The translations under genes were made by a program, and so were the position numbers. The notes under the pieces are model-generated. The model was not told where the DNA came from, made no database searches, and was given only the letters and a program-made list of their open reading frames with translations. This document shows positions 44,723-55,737 of a stretch of 64,000 bases of DNA, one piece after another (the first letter of the stretch is position 1; every line of letters starts with the position of its first letter). This DNA comes from Raphanus sativus (Eukaryota; Streptophyta; Magnoliopsida; Brassicales; Brassicaceae). The stretch lies in contig NC_079512.1 in the NCBI RefSeq assembly GCF_000801105.2, positions 29,467,848-29,531,847 on the forward strand. Direction: 5' to 3'.

Positions 44723-45600
44723 TTTTATCTATTAAGAAATATTAAAATTTGGTAATGCGGGCTTGTAATTCAAGTGAAGTGGAGACTAAAAAAAGAAATA
44801 TTAAAATTGCCAAAAAGTAAGAAAGAGAAAGACAAAATTGAGAACAAAATGTGTTAATCGATTTTGTGGGAAGGTACTCCAAAAATTATCTGAGGTACTC
44901 CACTAACATTTTGCACTCTTTGATTGGTTACATTTTGGAGGTATATTCAACGGAGACTTTTAGTTGATTTGCATCAAAATGATAATTTTTTTTGTTATTT
45001 AAATAAGAATTTTAAAAAATTCATTTAAAAATCATTGTTATTAAACTTAATATTTTGTAAAATACTATGAAATCCACTATTACTGAAAATATTTTAAGTT
45101 ATAGAATTTCTAAATTTTCAGGTGATTTTCGGGTGTTTCGGTAGAGTTTCTTAGTTAAAAATCAAAACTCAAAACTCATGGTTTTAAGTGATATTCTAAA
45201 GTCGCTTAACAAAAATAACTTAAATCTCAACAACTTATTAAAATTATCTAAAACCCTATTAAAAGTTAAATCACATGTTAAATTGGATACACTCCTCTTC
45301 ATGTATTTTAATTAATTAACTAAATTAAAAGAAAATATCAATATTGAATTGGTGAGAAACTTTAGAAGTATTTACACCATTAGTGCTGCTCTAAACTAAT
45401 CTGAAAAGCCATTTACTTGTTGCCAGCTAACGTTTGAATCTTGATTAAATTTGTATATGATTATAATATGTTGTTATGGAAATTGACGTATCTACTGCAC
45501 TTAAATAAAATATTCAACAACGAGTTAGGTGAGTAAGAGTTGCATAATCGATTATATGATTATAATATGTTGTTAACTTTTCCTCTTTCTGTCTTAGTTG
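44723..45600. other. Rest of intron 1 of P450 copy 2
   Basis: AT-rich. GGTACTCCAAAAATTATCTG and GAGGTACTCCAC words near 44873-44905 may be one end of a further MITE. From about 45395 it is again homologous to intron 1 of copy 1. Confidence 0.4.
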
Positions 45601-47403
45601 AGGCTATTTCTTTTATAAATAATGAAACTTCTTTTTTGGAAAAAAATGCATTTGGGTGAAGAGCATGTGCAGTTTTCATCTCCTCAACAAGAAAATGGTT
45701 AGGTCCTTTGAAAATATAAGAGAAGAAGAGATAGTCTCAATGATGGAGAAGCTTGAGAAAGCTAGCTCTTGTTCTTTGCCGGTAAATCTGAGTGAATCTC
45801 TCCTGAATTTGACAAAAAATGTGATATGTAGAACTGCAATGGGAAGAAAATATAGCCAAGAGGAAAACCCTATGGATTTTGGGAAATTAGTGAGAACATT
45901 CATGGAGCGTATAGGCACATTTCCAGTTGGGGATTACATCAGGGGTTTGGCCTGGATAGATAAAATACGCGGTCTGGATCGTAAAATGGAAGAAGTAAGC
46001 AGAACGTTTGCGGAGTTTCTAGATAGAGTAGTGCAAGAACATGTAGATGAAGGTGAGAAGAAAGAGACATTTGATTTTGTTGATATGCTGTTACGAATTC
46101 AAAGAGACGAGACAAATGGATTCGAGCTCGATAGAAGTGACATCAGACTCATCATATTGGTAACTACGATAAACCATTCTTTACTTTAAAACAACGTCTT
46201 TCCTAAAATAGAAATATCTAAGTAAATAAATATATAGAAGTTTTCAAGAAAAATATATAAATATCCTATAATAGTAAAAATATAATAAGAAGGCTAATGT
46301 TTAATTATTTGATTTGTCACTTCTATGCTTTTTATAGGATATGTTCATAGGAGGGATGGATACGACTTGCACGACTCTCGATTGGGCAATGATGCTTCTT
46401 ATAAGACACCCAGAGTGTATGAAAAAACTCCAAGACGAGATCCGTACATATTCAAGACATGAGTTCTATGTATCGGAAGAACAAGTGGAGAAAATGAAAT
46501 ACATAAAGGCTGTGATTAAAGAAGTTATGCGACTACATCCTCCTGCCCCACTGGTTCCTAGACAACTTAGTGAAGATGTCAAACTGAAAGGATATGACAT
46601 TGCCGCTGGCACACAGGTACACATCTAAACAACAAAACAAAGCAACCATCAGTTAATTATTAAGAATATTATATATATAATATATATATATAGTAAGTAC
46701 GTGTGCATGGTTGAGCAGGTGATCATTAATGCATGGGCGATCCATCGAGACACCACAACATGGGGACCAGATGCAGAAGAGTTTAAGCCAGAGAGACAAT
46801 TGGATCTACCTTAAGATTTTTCAGGACAAGATGTCAAGTTTATTCCGTTTGGATCAGGAAGAAGGCTATGTCCTGGAATAGGATTTGCTATGGCTGTAAT
46901 GGAGGTGACACTGGCCAACCTTGTGAACAGGTTTGACTGGAAAGTCGAGATTAGACCCCTTGGAGATGATGATCAATACTATCTAGCTGAAGCAACCGGT
47001 ATTGAAGTTTGCCGCAAGTTTCCTTTATTTGCATTCCCATCTTTGGCTTCATCTACTCTTTAGGGTGCAACGAGAATCAATGTCTCGGCTAAAAGTAGCC
47101 ACTACGCTTACTTTTTAACTATCAATAAAAACTGTATTTTCCACTAAGATGGGTATTATTAGTTTTTCTCATGGATCATTTGGTAATGGTGTGCTCTCGT
47201 TAATCTGGTCGGTGTCTGATGTCCCGGATTTTGTTTTTCTTCTTTTTATAAATTTATCTCTGAATGCCATTTTTCGTTTTGGTTGGTCGCACACTTGTGG
47301 TTAATTAAGAGATTCTAGATCATCTAATTTCGTATATTTTAAAAATAAATTAAATTTTATAATGGAAACTATTACCAAACAATGCACCAATTATAAAGTA
47401 GTA

Positions 47404-48666
47404 CTAGATTTTGACCCGCGCTTTTAAAGCGCGGATTTATTTTTCTTTATTTTTTTTTTAAATTGACAAATATTTAGTAAATATCATATTTTCATATATT
47501 TGTTTTTATAAAAGATTTAAGCTTTTTATTTTTTTTATTGTGTTTCATTTTAAATGAGTATAGGCCTGAGCACAATATCCAGACCCGAAGAACCAACCCG
47601 AAAACCAGGGTTCTAAACCCGATCAGACTCGGGATAAATATTCGAAAGAGTTCTAAATTGCTATATCTGAAGAATCGGTCCTGAACCCGACCCGAACCGA
47701 GAACCGAATGAGTACCTGAAGATATCCGAAATGTAAATATATATCTAAAAATATATGTTATAATTATATTTATAATTATTTTAATATTTTAAATTAATAT
47801 TATAAGTTAACTATAGTAGTTATTTTCGATACTTTTGAGTATTTTTGGATAAAATATGATAGTTTGGATAAAAGTTTACCAAAAAAACTGTATAGTATGG
47901 ATATTTCTGGTCACTTTTGGTTACTTTTGAGTAATTTGGATACAAAAATTTGAACCGAACCAGATACTTTGGTTACTTTGAGTACAAATAACCGAACCCG
48001 TTTTAGATACTTTGGTTATTTGGTTATTTTTCAGGTTCTCATGCATGAGAACCGAACCCACCCAATCCCGGAAAGATCCTACCCAAACCCGACCTAATAT
48101 TTTATAATATTCGAATGAGGTTTAATTTCAAAACCCGATACCCGAAAGAACCAATCCGTACCCGAATAGGTACCCGAACATCCATGTCTAATGAGTATTT
48201 ATGTTTAGAAAATTAAACTTTATTTTAATGAATTAAGTTGGTATAACTCTATAAATTAATTTTATTATGTGGTTAATTTTTTTAATAAAAATTATATACT
48301 TTTAGTAAAGATTTATAATTTTCAATGAAAAAATTCAATTTTTTATGAATGCTTAAATTATATTAAAAAAAAAAGAAAAAACATAATAATTACGTGATTA
48401 ATTTTTGTTCACTACACAAAATATTAAGAATGGTTGAAAAGAAATTATTTGAACTTGGAGAAAAAATAAGAATTGGATCTGATTTCTTAATCGGCCCAAA
48501 TGACCCAAGAGAGATATGATGTGGGCAGTGGGCTGGATAAGAAAAAAAGAACCAATATAGATGTATTATTAATATTACTTGATTGCCATTAATGAAATAT
48601 GAAATGTTAGTAAAAAATGGTATTTTTAGTAAAAAGCACAATAGGATCCTGTTTTAATAGTATAGA
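47404..48666 (-). mobile_element. Helitron A of a head-to-tail array
   Basis: On the minus strand it starts TCTATACTATTAAAACAGGA (from 48666). It ends with stem CGCGCTTTAAAAGCGCG, spacer and CTAG (47404-47407), next base T. Its 5' end directly abuts the 3' end of Helitron B. It carries a nested hAT-like element (47561-48189). Confidence 0.8.
47561..48189. mobile_element. hAT-like element nested in Helitron A
   Basis: The ends TAGGCCTGAGCACAATATCC and (reverse complement of the right end) AGACATGGATGTTCGGGTAC are flanked by AATGAGTA on both sides (47553-47560 and 48190-48197; the match extends to 9 bp). The interior has many ACCCGAA/TTCGGGT words. No transposase is seen. An 8-bp target duplication and the TAGGCCTG-type end fit hAT. 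Confidence 0.75.
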
Positions 48667-49452
48667 CTAGATCATGACCCGCGCGCCTGCGCGGATTTAT
48701 CTTTTGATTCACATATTTTATATACATCTTGTATATTATTTAAAATTTATAATATAAAAAATTAGAATGATCCGGAACTAAAAAAATCGACCGGGAGAAA
48801 AAAAATCAAATACCTACTTAGATCCAAATGTTGAGAACTCGAAGAACTCATACATGAAATGAACAGATTTATACCCGACCGAGTGAGCTAAATTTCAAAC
48901 ATAATATCTTTTGTTATATTTTTAATTCATTTTTATGGGTTGGTGAGATTTACTATTTATTCGGAAGATTTTTGGTTAACTTAATGGTATATATTCGTAG
49001 GTTTCTTTTTTTCTGAACAGGAAAAAAAAAAGATTTTGGTCTTGATTAAATTTATCTTATATAACAAATTACTGCTATAAATAATTTTTATAAAAACTAA
49101 TTTGTAACAGTAATATCATTTTTGTTATAAATTAGTATATCATGGTTTATAGGTTCAAATTATAGAGTTAGTCGTCTTCATAGTATTGCTAATATTGATA
49201 GATGCAAGTTAATGAATACAGATAATATATTGTATTATTAGTAATCTGTCGTATAGTATTATATGTTAGTAGATATATTATTAATAGTCTATCTTATAGT
49301 ATAATATGCTAGTGGATGTATCTAGCTTATAATAAAATATATGCAATATAAGGAAACATGTGTAGTGGATATAATAATAAGGTAAGAAGTGAAAAACTAT
49401 GGTAATGGTTGATATTAATTATTTATAAAAAACATGTCTAATAATAAGTAGA
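48667..49452 (-). mobile_element. Helitron B of the array
   Basis: On the minus strand it starts TCTACTTATTATTAGACATG (from 49452). It ends with stem CCGCGCAGGCGCGCGG, a spacer and CTAG (48667-48670). It is 786 bp and non-coding, with both ends abutting other Helitrons. Confidence 0.75.
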
Positions 49453-50891
49453 CTAGATCATGACCCGCGCGACCGCGCGGATTCCATTTTTGTTTTAACA
49501 TATAATCCATATTCTATAGTAGTTAATATAATTTGGAGTTTGTTTAATTTTATATTGTGTAGTTTTAAATAATTTTGAGTATGTCCAATTCAATACTGTG
49601 TAGTTTAATATAATTGTGAGTTTCTCTGCTTCGTAGTATAGATGTAAAGGTGAAAACAATAATCTAAATATTAACCAATAAAATTTAGACTAACATAACT
49701 GAAGTCTTTCTTAGGATATTAATAAAATAGTTATAATTTATACAATAGACAAATAAAAATATTTATGCAAAAAACCAACAAAGATTAACCGTGCTGATAT
49801 ATAAATATTTTATATTTGGTTAAATAATTTAAACGAAACTGTACTAATCCAAAAAAATAGTTTCAATTTATTTTTATTAATAAAATAGTATTTTGAATAT
49901 ATATGTAAAAAGTTCAATAAGAAAATGACTAATGTGTTTTTTTATAAAGTTAAATGTTTATAATGTTTCTGTTTTATACTTATTCACAATATAAATATTA
50001 TGGCCCATAAAGTAAAATTTTATTGTAAATATCCATGTTTTGATATGTAATTAATAAGCCGTAACAACAATTGTACAGGAAAAAATGAAAGATGTTATAT
50101 CTTATTGTCCTTTTCTTTGCTATATAGATACGGAAATATATTCTAGTTATTGCATATCTAAGGCAAATCCGTCCCTTTAAATTATAGAATGTTCTATGTT
50201 ATACTTATATTATTTGAGTATCAAGAAATATATATATTCTGATATCTATATCCAGCAATTTAAAATCTAAATATTAATCAATAACTGGCTAATGACTTGT
50301 TAATGACTCCCAGTCGACTAAAGAGGATGTATAATATAATGCAAAAAATTATAGCTGTTTACGAATAGATGTATAATACAATGTACACAAGTATAATATA
50401 ATGTATAAAAAAATATAGTTGTTTACGAACAGATGTATAATATAATGTCCAGAAGTATGATATAATGTATAATGTATGCAAAAATTATAGTTGTTTACGA
50501 ACAGATGTATAATATAATGTATAAAAATTATAGTTGTTTATGAACAAATTTTAAATTTGTACTCGCATTCGATGTATAATAATAAAAAGAATGGATTTTT
50601 TTTTGTTTACGAATAGATGTATAATATAATGTATAGTGTCAATAGAGTTAAATTATTATACATCGAGTGTAAGATGTCACATAGTTGGTTGATATATAGT
50701 TATTTAAGGAAATATTTAAATGAAAGGTTAAGGTATGAATAATAATGTGATGTCCAATTTAAAAATCCACCTAGAAGAAGTTGTAATGTTTCTGTTTTAA
50801 TAAGATAGATTAATATAACATTAATTACATCAGGTCCAACTTTAAAATCCACCTAGAAGAAGTTGTAATGTTTCTGTTTTAATAAGATAGA
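49453..50891 (-). mobile_element. Helitron C of the array
   Basis: On the minus strand it starts TCTATCTTATTAAAACAGAA (from 50891, preceded by A). It ends with stem CCGCGCGGTCGCGCGG, TCATGAT and CTAG (49453-49456). The 5' end region is partly duplicated (50759-50809 and about 50841-50891). Its 3' half is the best match to the Helitron at 36154-37518 of copy 1. About 50330-50640 repeats an ATGTATAATATAATGT word. Confidence 0.75.
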
Positions 50892-51398
50892 TAGATATGA
50901 CTACCACACATTAAAATAATACTAATATATCACTAACTATGTAGCTATATGGTCAATTTGAAAATGTATCAACATGTGTTATATAGTTAAAACCACAATC
51001 ATATTTTTTGTTGCTGAAAGAGTATATCATGGACATTAAAATCCGACAGTACAGTATTCAAAAACTAATCCTTTCAAAAAGACGATAGACCTATAGACCA
51101 ATTGAATTGATCCATATCAATTGAACACATATCGACTATAGATTTGATCAGATTAGTTAAATTGGAATGGGTTGGTTTCCTATTTGTAACAGCTTGGTTT
51201 TCTATTTATAACAGGTCGGTTTTCAGAACTAGGTTACCGAATTCTGACGTCTGATTTAATATTCTGACAATAACAATATGAGTATAATGTTAACTGCATA
51301 CACATGTTAATATATGTTAACAGTATAATTAGTTTTGTTAAAATTACATTAGGATTATATTAATATTCTTTATGTAATGATTGATAATTGGCATACAG
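50892..51398. other. Copy 2 of the duplicated downstream segment with empty insertion sites
   Basis: Homologous to 37519-37765, 38507-38667 and 40092-40197 of copy 1. It keeps the uninterrupted target sites of the solo LTR (TTGAT, 51144-51148) and the Helitron (51304/51305). Confidence 0.85.
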
Positions 51399-51560
51399 TT
51401 TCCCTGACATTTGGTAAGAAATGGGAAAGATGATCGATATCACTGGGAAAATTGATTTGCATTATCTTGGGATCCCTCGACCCTCGCAATACCACGGTAT
51501 CTGAGGCAGCATCGGATATGACATGGAACATTTGACACAGGGGAAGGAGAGTCTACAACG
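51399..51560 (+). mobile_element. Decayed copy of the LINE remnant
   Basis: Homologous to 40198-40356 but with frameshifts near 51402 and 51480, so no open frame remains. Confidence 0.35.
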
Positions 51561-52275
51561 ATTTATATGAGACAATAAATAAAGGTCAGGTTCCACAAGC
51601 AAACTCGGGTCCGGACAGAGTACTCTAGAAACGTTGATGATAATGTGTATAAAGATCATTTTTCTGCTGCATCCACTAGGGAACACATTCAGGTGAAAAA
51701 TCAGAAGGTCTACTGATATCGACTGGTTTGTTTTCACACACAATCTATTCCTTGTCACTTTTTCAATGTTTGATTAGTTTTTAAAGATAGACTTTCCACT
51801 CTGATCGGTACCATTGACAAGTCAATCAGAGATCAAATTGTCTCCTTAAGGATTACTGAGACATCGGTTTGAAGTCTATTCGCATTGATAGGAGTTGTAG
51901 GCTATATTTTTTTTCATTTCATACAGACTTCTCTATATAGATTTCATTTGTAAAATGTTCACTCCTTCTTTATTAATCGATATAATTTTTTTTTTTTAAA
52001 TAAATGATTAATAATTGATATAGCTGACAATTTTTTTTGATAAGTTATCCTCATTTGCATGGTTGATCATCATAATTTTTTTTATTTTTTTTGAACACAG
52101 ATCATCATAATTTTATTATTATTATTTAGAGGTCAGGTAACGGGTAACCTGTGTATAACAATTTAGAAGTTATCAATAGTTCAGGGGTTGGGATAACAAA
52201 TACCTATTTTTAAAGGACCGAATTGAAAGTTAGAAAAACTGGTCGGCCACATTAGGTCGTGTCCTAAATTCCCTA
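51561..52275. other. End of duplicated segment and NIP7 upstream region
   Basis: Homology to copy 1 continues to about 51960. After this, AT-rich sequence leads into the NIP7 promoter. Confidence 0.5.
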
Positions 52276-52284
52276 AAACCCTAA
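52276..52284 (+). promoter_or_regulatory. Telo-box in the NIP7 5' region
   Basis: AAACCCTAA lies 41 bp before the ATG. This element is typical of plant ribosomal protein and ribosome-biogenesis promoters, where it lies near the transcription start and drives expression in dividing cells. It fits the function of the gene. Confidence 0.65.
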
Positions 52285-52324
52285 GAAAACAGAGAGAGAT
52301 TCTTTCTCCTCCGTCCCCAAAAAG

Positions 52325-52888
52325 ATGCGGCCGTTAGACGAGACCGAAACCACCGTCGTCTTCGAGAAGATCTTCAAATTCGTCGGGAACAACCTCAAGA
52401 ACATCGTCGAGAACCCTTCCCACGAAGGACCCGAACCAGAACCGGGACGCTACTGCTTCCGCCTCCAGAAGAGCAGAGTCTACTACGTGAGCGAGTCGCT
52501 CGTGAAGCGGGCCACGAACGTCTCCCGGAAAAGCCTGGTCTCCCTCGGAACCTGCATCGGGAAGTACACCCACGCGGGGAGCTTCCACCTGACGATCATG
52601 TCGCTCGGCCTCCTGGCGGCGAACGCCAAGCACAAGGTGTGGCTGAAACCCACTTCGGAGATGTCGTTTCTCTACGGGAACCACGTGTTGAAAGGAGGGC
52701 TGGGGAGGATTACTGATAGTATTGTTCCTGGGGATGGGGTTGTTGTGTTCTCGATGTCTGATGTTCCGCTGGGGTTTGGGATCGCGGCGAAGAGTACGCA
52801 GGATTGTCGGAAGTTGGATCCGAATGGGATCGTCGTGCTTCATCAGGCTGATATTGGTGAGTATCTGAGGGATGAAGATGAGCTTTGA
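52325..52888 (+). CDS. NIP7: 60S ribosome biogenesis factor NIP7
   Basis: Single-exon gene of 187 residues, the standard NIP7 length. The N-terminal domain begins [20 protein letters not shown]. The C-terminal PUA RNA-binding domain (about 95-170) contains [36 protein letters not shown] and [23 protein letters not shown]7 is a conserved nucleolar factor that binds pre-rRNA and Nop8/FTSJ3-type partners during 27S processing and 60S assembly. It fits At4g15770 in sequence and position. The coding region is much more GC-rich than its surroundings (many CTC, GTC and AAG codons in the first half), as often seen in highly expressed plant genes. A telo-box lies just upstream. The long minus frame 52334-52843 is only its shadow. 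Confidence 0.97.
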   Translation: MRPLDETETTVVFEKIFKFVGNNLKNIVENPSHEGPEPEPGRYCFRLQKSRVYYVSESLVKRATNVSRKSLVSLGTCIGKYTHAGSFHLTIMSLGLLAANAKHKVWLKPTSEMSFLYGNHVLKGGLGRITDSIVPGDGVVVFSMSDVPLGFGIAAKSTQDCRKLDPNGIVVLHQADIGEYLRDEDEL

Positions 52889-53686
52889 AATGGTTTTGTC
52901 TTTCGGGGGATGGATGTTAGCTTTGGTTGTGTTTCTTGTTTTAATGTTTTTTGAGGTTTAAGATATGTAGTAGTTTTGTTACAAAATGTGGTCTTGGATC
53001 TATGAAAGTCTTGATTTTTATGAATCTGTGTCTAGTCTGAAGTGTCTTGAGAGTATGTTAAAGCTAAAAGAATTTACATATGAGAGATTCTCAAATATGT
53101 AAGCGGATGATTATGGTTTGTTTGGAAGACCACTTTACTTTTGCTAATACTGCTTCAAAAAAAAAGAAAATCAAAATGTTCAAATGATGGGAATTAGCAC
53201 TTGGCTAATGACTAGGCACATAGAAGAACTATATGTTAGGTTGTAATACTCCCAATAGTGTGGTATACAGATGGTTTTACTTTGTATACCATTTTCAAAC
53301 CAAATACTGAAATTATTGAGACAATTTTCATAACTTCCATGGAAAAATTTGGGGGTGTTCTTACTTTGTGAAAAATATATTGTAACGTCATTGGATAACC
53401 TCAGTTTACGGTTTTTATCTGCAAAACTCAAATGAGCCCCCAAAGAAACGTCTTGGATTTGTTCAAACCAGAAGGTTGCTTCCAGAAGATATTTTTAAAT
53501 TGAGATCGAGATTCATTGTCATCTTCACATTTAATACTGTAACAGTGTAAAGTGTAATCGAAACAAGTGTCTCGGTCTTTGTTTGTGCAAAGGGTAAAGT
53601 CACGCGTTGCTCAGGACTGTAACCTTGGTTTGGTTAAGAGATATTCTAGTTCATTATATTTTATATCTAGTTAAACAAAGCAACAA
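52889..53686. other. Spacer between NIP7 and tRNA-Lys
   Basis: It contains the NIP7 3' untranslated region. The minus frame 53180-53443 shows no family resemblance and is not called. Confidence 0.5.
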
Positions 53687-53759
53687 GCCCGTCTAGCTCA
53701 GTTGGTAGAGCGCAAGGCTCTTAACCTTGTGGTCGTGGGTTCGAGCCCCACGGTGGGCG
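53687..53759 (+). tRNA. tRNA-Lys (anticodon CTT)
   Basis: A 73-nt cloverleaf. Acceptor GCCCGTC pairs with GGTGGGC (one G-T and one T-G pair), discriminator G. The D arm has AGCTCAGTTGGTAGAGC, which is also the A box. The anticodon stem CAAGG/CCTTG has loop CTCTTAA, giving CTT. The T arm has GGTTCGAGCCCC, the B box. A TTTTTTT terminator follows at about 53768. CCA is not encoded, as normal in eukaryotes. Confidence 0.97.
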
Positions 53760-53801
53760 ACTAATTTGTTTTTTTAGTTTTCAAAATTTAAACGGAACAT
53801 A

Positions 53802-54030
53802 AGCTGTTTGGGAAGGATGAAAAAGGTAAAGAAAACATTTCACTGCAACTAGTAGCTACGCGACATATAAGATGCGAATGTGTAATCATACAACATCAAA
53901 AGTGTAAGTTGCTGTTCTGGAAGGATGAAAGTAAAGAATACATTTCATTGCGGGCTAAATATAAGTTGTTCTTGAAGGATGAAAGTAAAGAATACATTTC
54001 ATTGCAACTGATTGCTACGCAACGTGCAAG
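53802..54030. repeat. Three imperfect direct repeats
   Basis: Units of about 55-105 bp (near 53802, 53907 and 53961) share GGAAGGATGAAAGTAAAGAA and ACATTTCATTGC. The first and third also share CAACT...GCTACGC. They give rise to the repetitive frame 53909-54187, which I do not regard as a gene. Confidence 0.75.
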
Positions 54031-54170
54031 TTGCAAATGGTCCTGGTCCGTAGCTAAAAAAAGAACAACTTTTAATCATACAACATCCAAAGTAAATATC
54101 ATTTTGTCCCTCTCCCTCAGTCTACCCCTCCTCGTCAAAGGCTCTCTAACAACACGTTCTGAAGTTGTCT

Positions 54171-55737
54171 TCAATCAGTGCAGTTAAAACCGTGACAAAC
54201 CGAAAGCCAGATAATGAGAACGAGTAGTAGCAAGATCCCGAGAACCACAAGTTTTATCTTCATGTTCTGGTACCACAGTTTCCTCCTCACTTGTGTCCCT
54301 TGTTTCTTGTACTCTTGCGCCTAAAAACATGTTTAAAATAAAAACATTACATTAAAGTGGCTATTATTTTCAGAGAAACTTAACTATAAAAGGTGAAGAC
54401 TTTGGAGTTACTGTTACCTGAGAGCGTAGATTCTCGGTCTTGTCAGTAAGAACCGTCAGATTTTCTCCTCTGTCGATTGCCTGAGAACAGACCAAACATA
54501 AAGTTTTTGTGCATAGTTATTTGTCTTTGTTTTAAGGGACATTTGTGATTAATATATATAGTAATTGCCTTTTTCCAGCAGACCCATCATTGTAAAAGGT
54601 AAAAAGCAAAGGAGAATGATTGGTTGTCTAAAGTGTGCAGAAAGACATAAGAGTGAATGCAATAGAGCAATTACCTTGTCAATATTCTCCAACATTATAC
54701 TTTTGACTTCTGAAACTTGAGCCTTGACTTTGATTAGCTTTTCAATCTCCTCTGCATGGTCTACAATATACTTCATGTGTTCTTTCATTACCGGCCTGCA
54801 ATTTTGTGTGGTTAAGATTGAAATCACTCACTACAGTCTAAAAAAAAAAAGAAGATTTTGAAGGTAGTAGGTAAAGTTACCCGAACTCCTTGTTGAGACT
54901 TTTGGGGATAGCTGTACTTGCTTTTCCGCCCCCATACCGTTTATTGAAATCAGCTTTCACCCTCTCCAGAAATGCGATCGAGATTTGCTTGCTTAGAGCA
55001 TCTTTCGCCACCACACAATATGCTGAAAAAGGTAAAACAAGGAGACATATATATATATATATCATTTTCAAGAGGGTTGTATAAATAAAATGCCCCCCCA
55101 TACACAAAAGCAGTAATCAGTTTCTGTGTCCTGTAAAGACTAAATGATGACATAAAAGCAAACGATCTATCACTGTTTAAGTGGATCCAAGTAATAAGTA
55201 CACTCTACAATGCCATATAACCACTGTGTAAGAACTTTTGCGCCTAATAGAGGTAGATTCTAATTCACGGAACTAACACTGGTCATTCAAAATCCTGCCT
55301 CGTGCATGCTTCAAGATGGAAACTTTTTTATATACAGTGGAACCAACCCCCATTAATCTTCTAAAGTTAACTGCAAAAACACATGTTTGAAACAAACAAG
55401 TGGAGAAACTCAAGTGTTCTGTTATTAATTCAATCTTCAAAGAAAATTGAATCCTAGATGACTAGATGATGCAAAATGATTTTCAGCTAATCCTGAGCCC
55501 TAGATCCATCAAAAACCTAGAGAGAGAGAGAAGAAAGCAGAGACCGAAGCCATCTTCGACGAGGAAGTTGAAGGTGTGGTGATCGCAGTTGTAAGTGAAC
55601 TTGCTGTTGCTAGAGGAAGGAAGCTTCTGGAGACACTGTGCTGCTATCGACGGGAAGTTGCCTGTGAACTCCGTGTACTCGGCCAGGATCATAGTGCCTC
55701 TCGCCACGAAGCTGTAGATGAACGATTCCTGACCCAT
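54171..55737 (-). CDS. VAMP724: R-SNARE VAMP724-type (longin, VAMP72 group)
   Basis: The five exons are 55737-55545, 55022-54881, 54795-54675, 54480-54418 and 54320-54171, giving 222 residues. I take the ATG giving [15 protein letters not shown], the conserved VAMP72 start; a longer frame upstream would need GTG. The longin domain covers about 1-110. The SNARE motif (about 127-185) has the zero-layer arginine in AIDRGENL. A transmembrane anchor ([15 protein letters not shown], about 197-212) precedes the short lumenal tail HGFNCTD. VAMP72 proteins sit on post-Golgi vesicles and pair with SYP1 syntaxins and SNAP33 at the plasma membrane. Sequence and position fit At4g15780. No damage is visible. 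Confidence 0.95.

Larger units (their letters stand above)
41676..47063 (+). pseudogene. CYP71A-subfamily P450, disrupted tandem copy
   Basis: The exons match copy 1: 41676-42059, 45662-46159, 46338-46616 and 46719-47063. A TAA stop at 46812-46814 (codon about 419) lies just after FKPERQLDLP, so the protein would end before the heme-binding [10 protein letters not shown] and could not bind heme. Exon 1 lacks one tyrosine codon (SSGEYW, against SSYGEYW in copy 1). Exon 3 lacks one codon (PLVPRQ against PLLAPRQ). Intron 1 is inflated to 3.6 kb by two insertions. The I-helix is the canonical GGMDTT and ExxR is intact, so the rest decayed little and the stop is probably recent. Splice sites remain and the promoter is almost identical to copy 1, so a non-functional transcript is likely. 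Confidence 0.9.

Noticed and set aside
52334..52843. Long minus-strand open frame of 169 codons
   Set aside because: Exact shadow of the GC-rich NIP7 coding region; its product resembles nothing.
53909..54187. Repetitive 92-codon frame with KDESKEYISL twice
   Set aside because: It is produced by the non-coding direct repeats at 53802-54030; the rest has no protein likeness and it overlaps the end of VAMP724.
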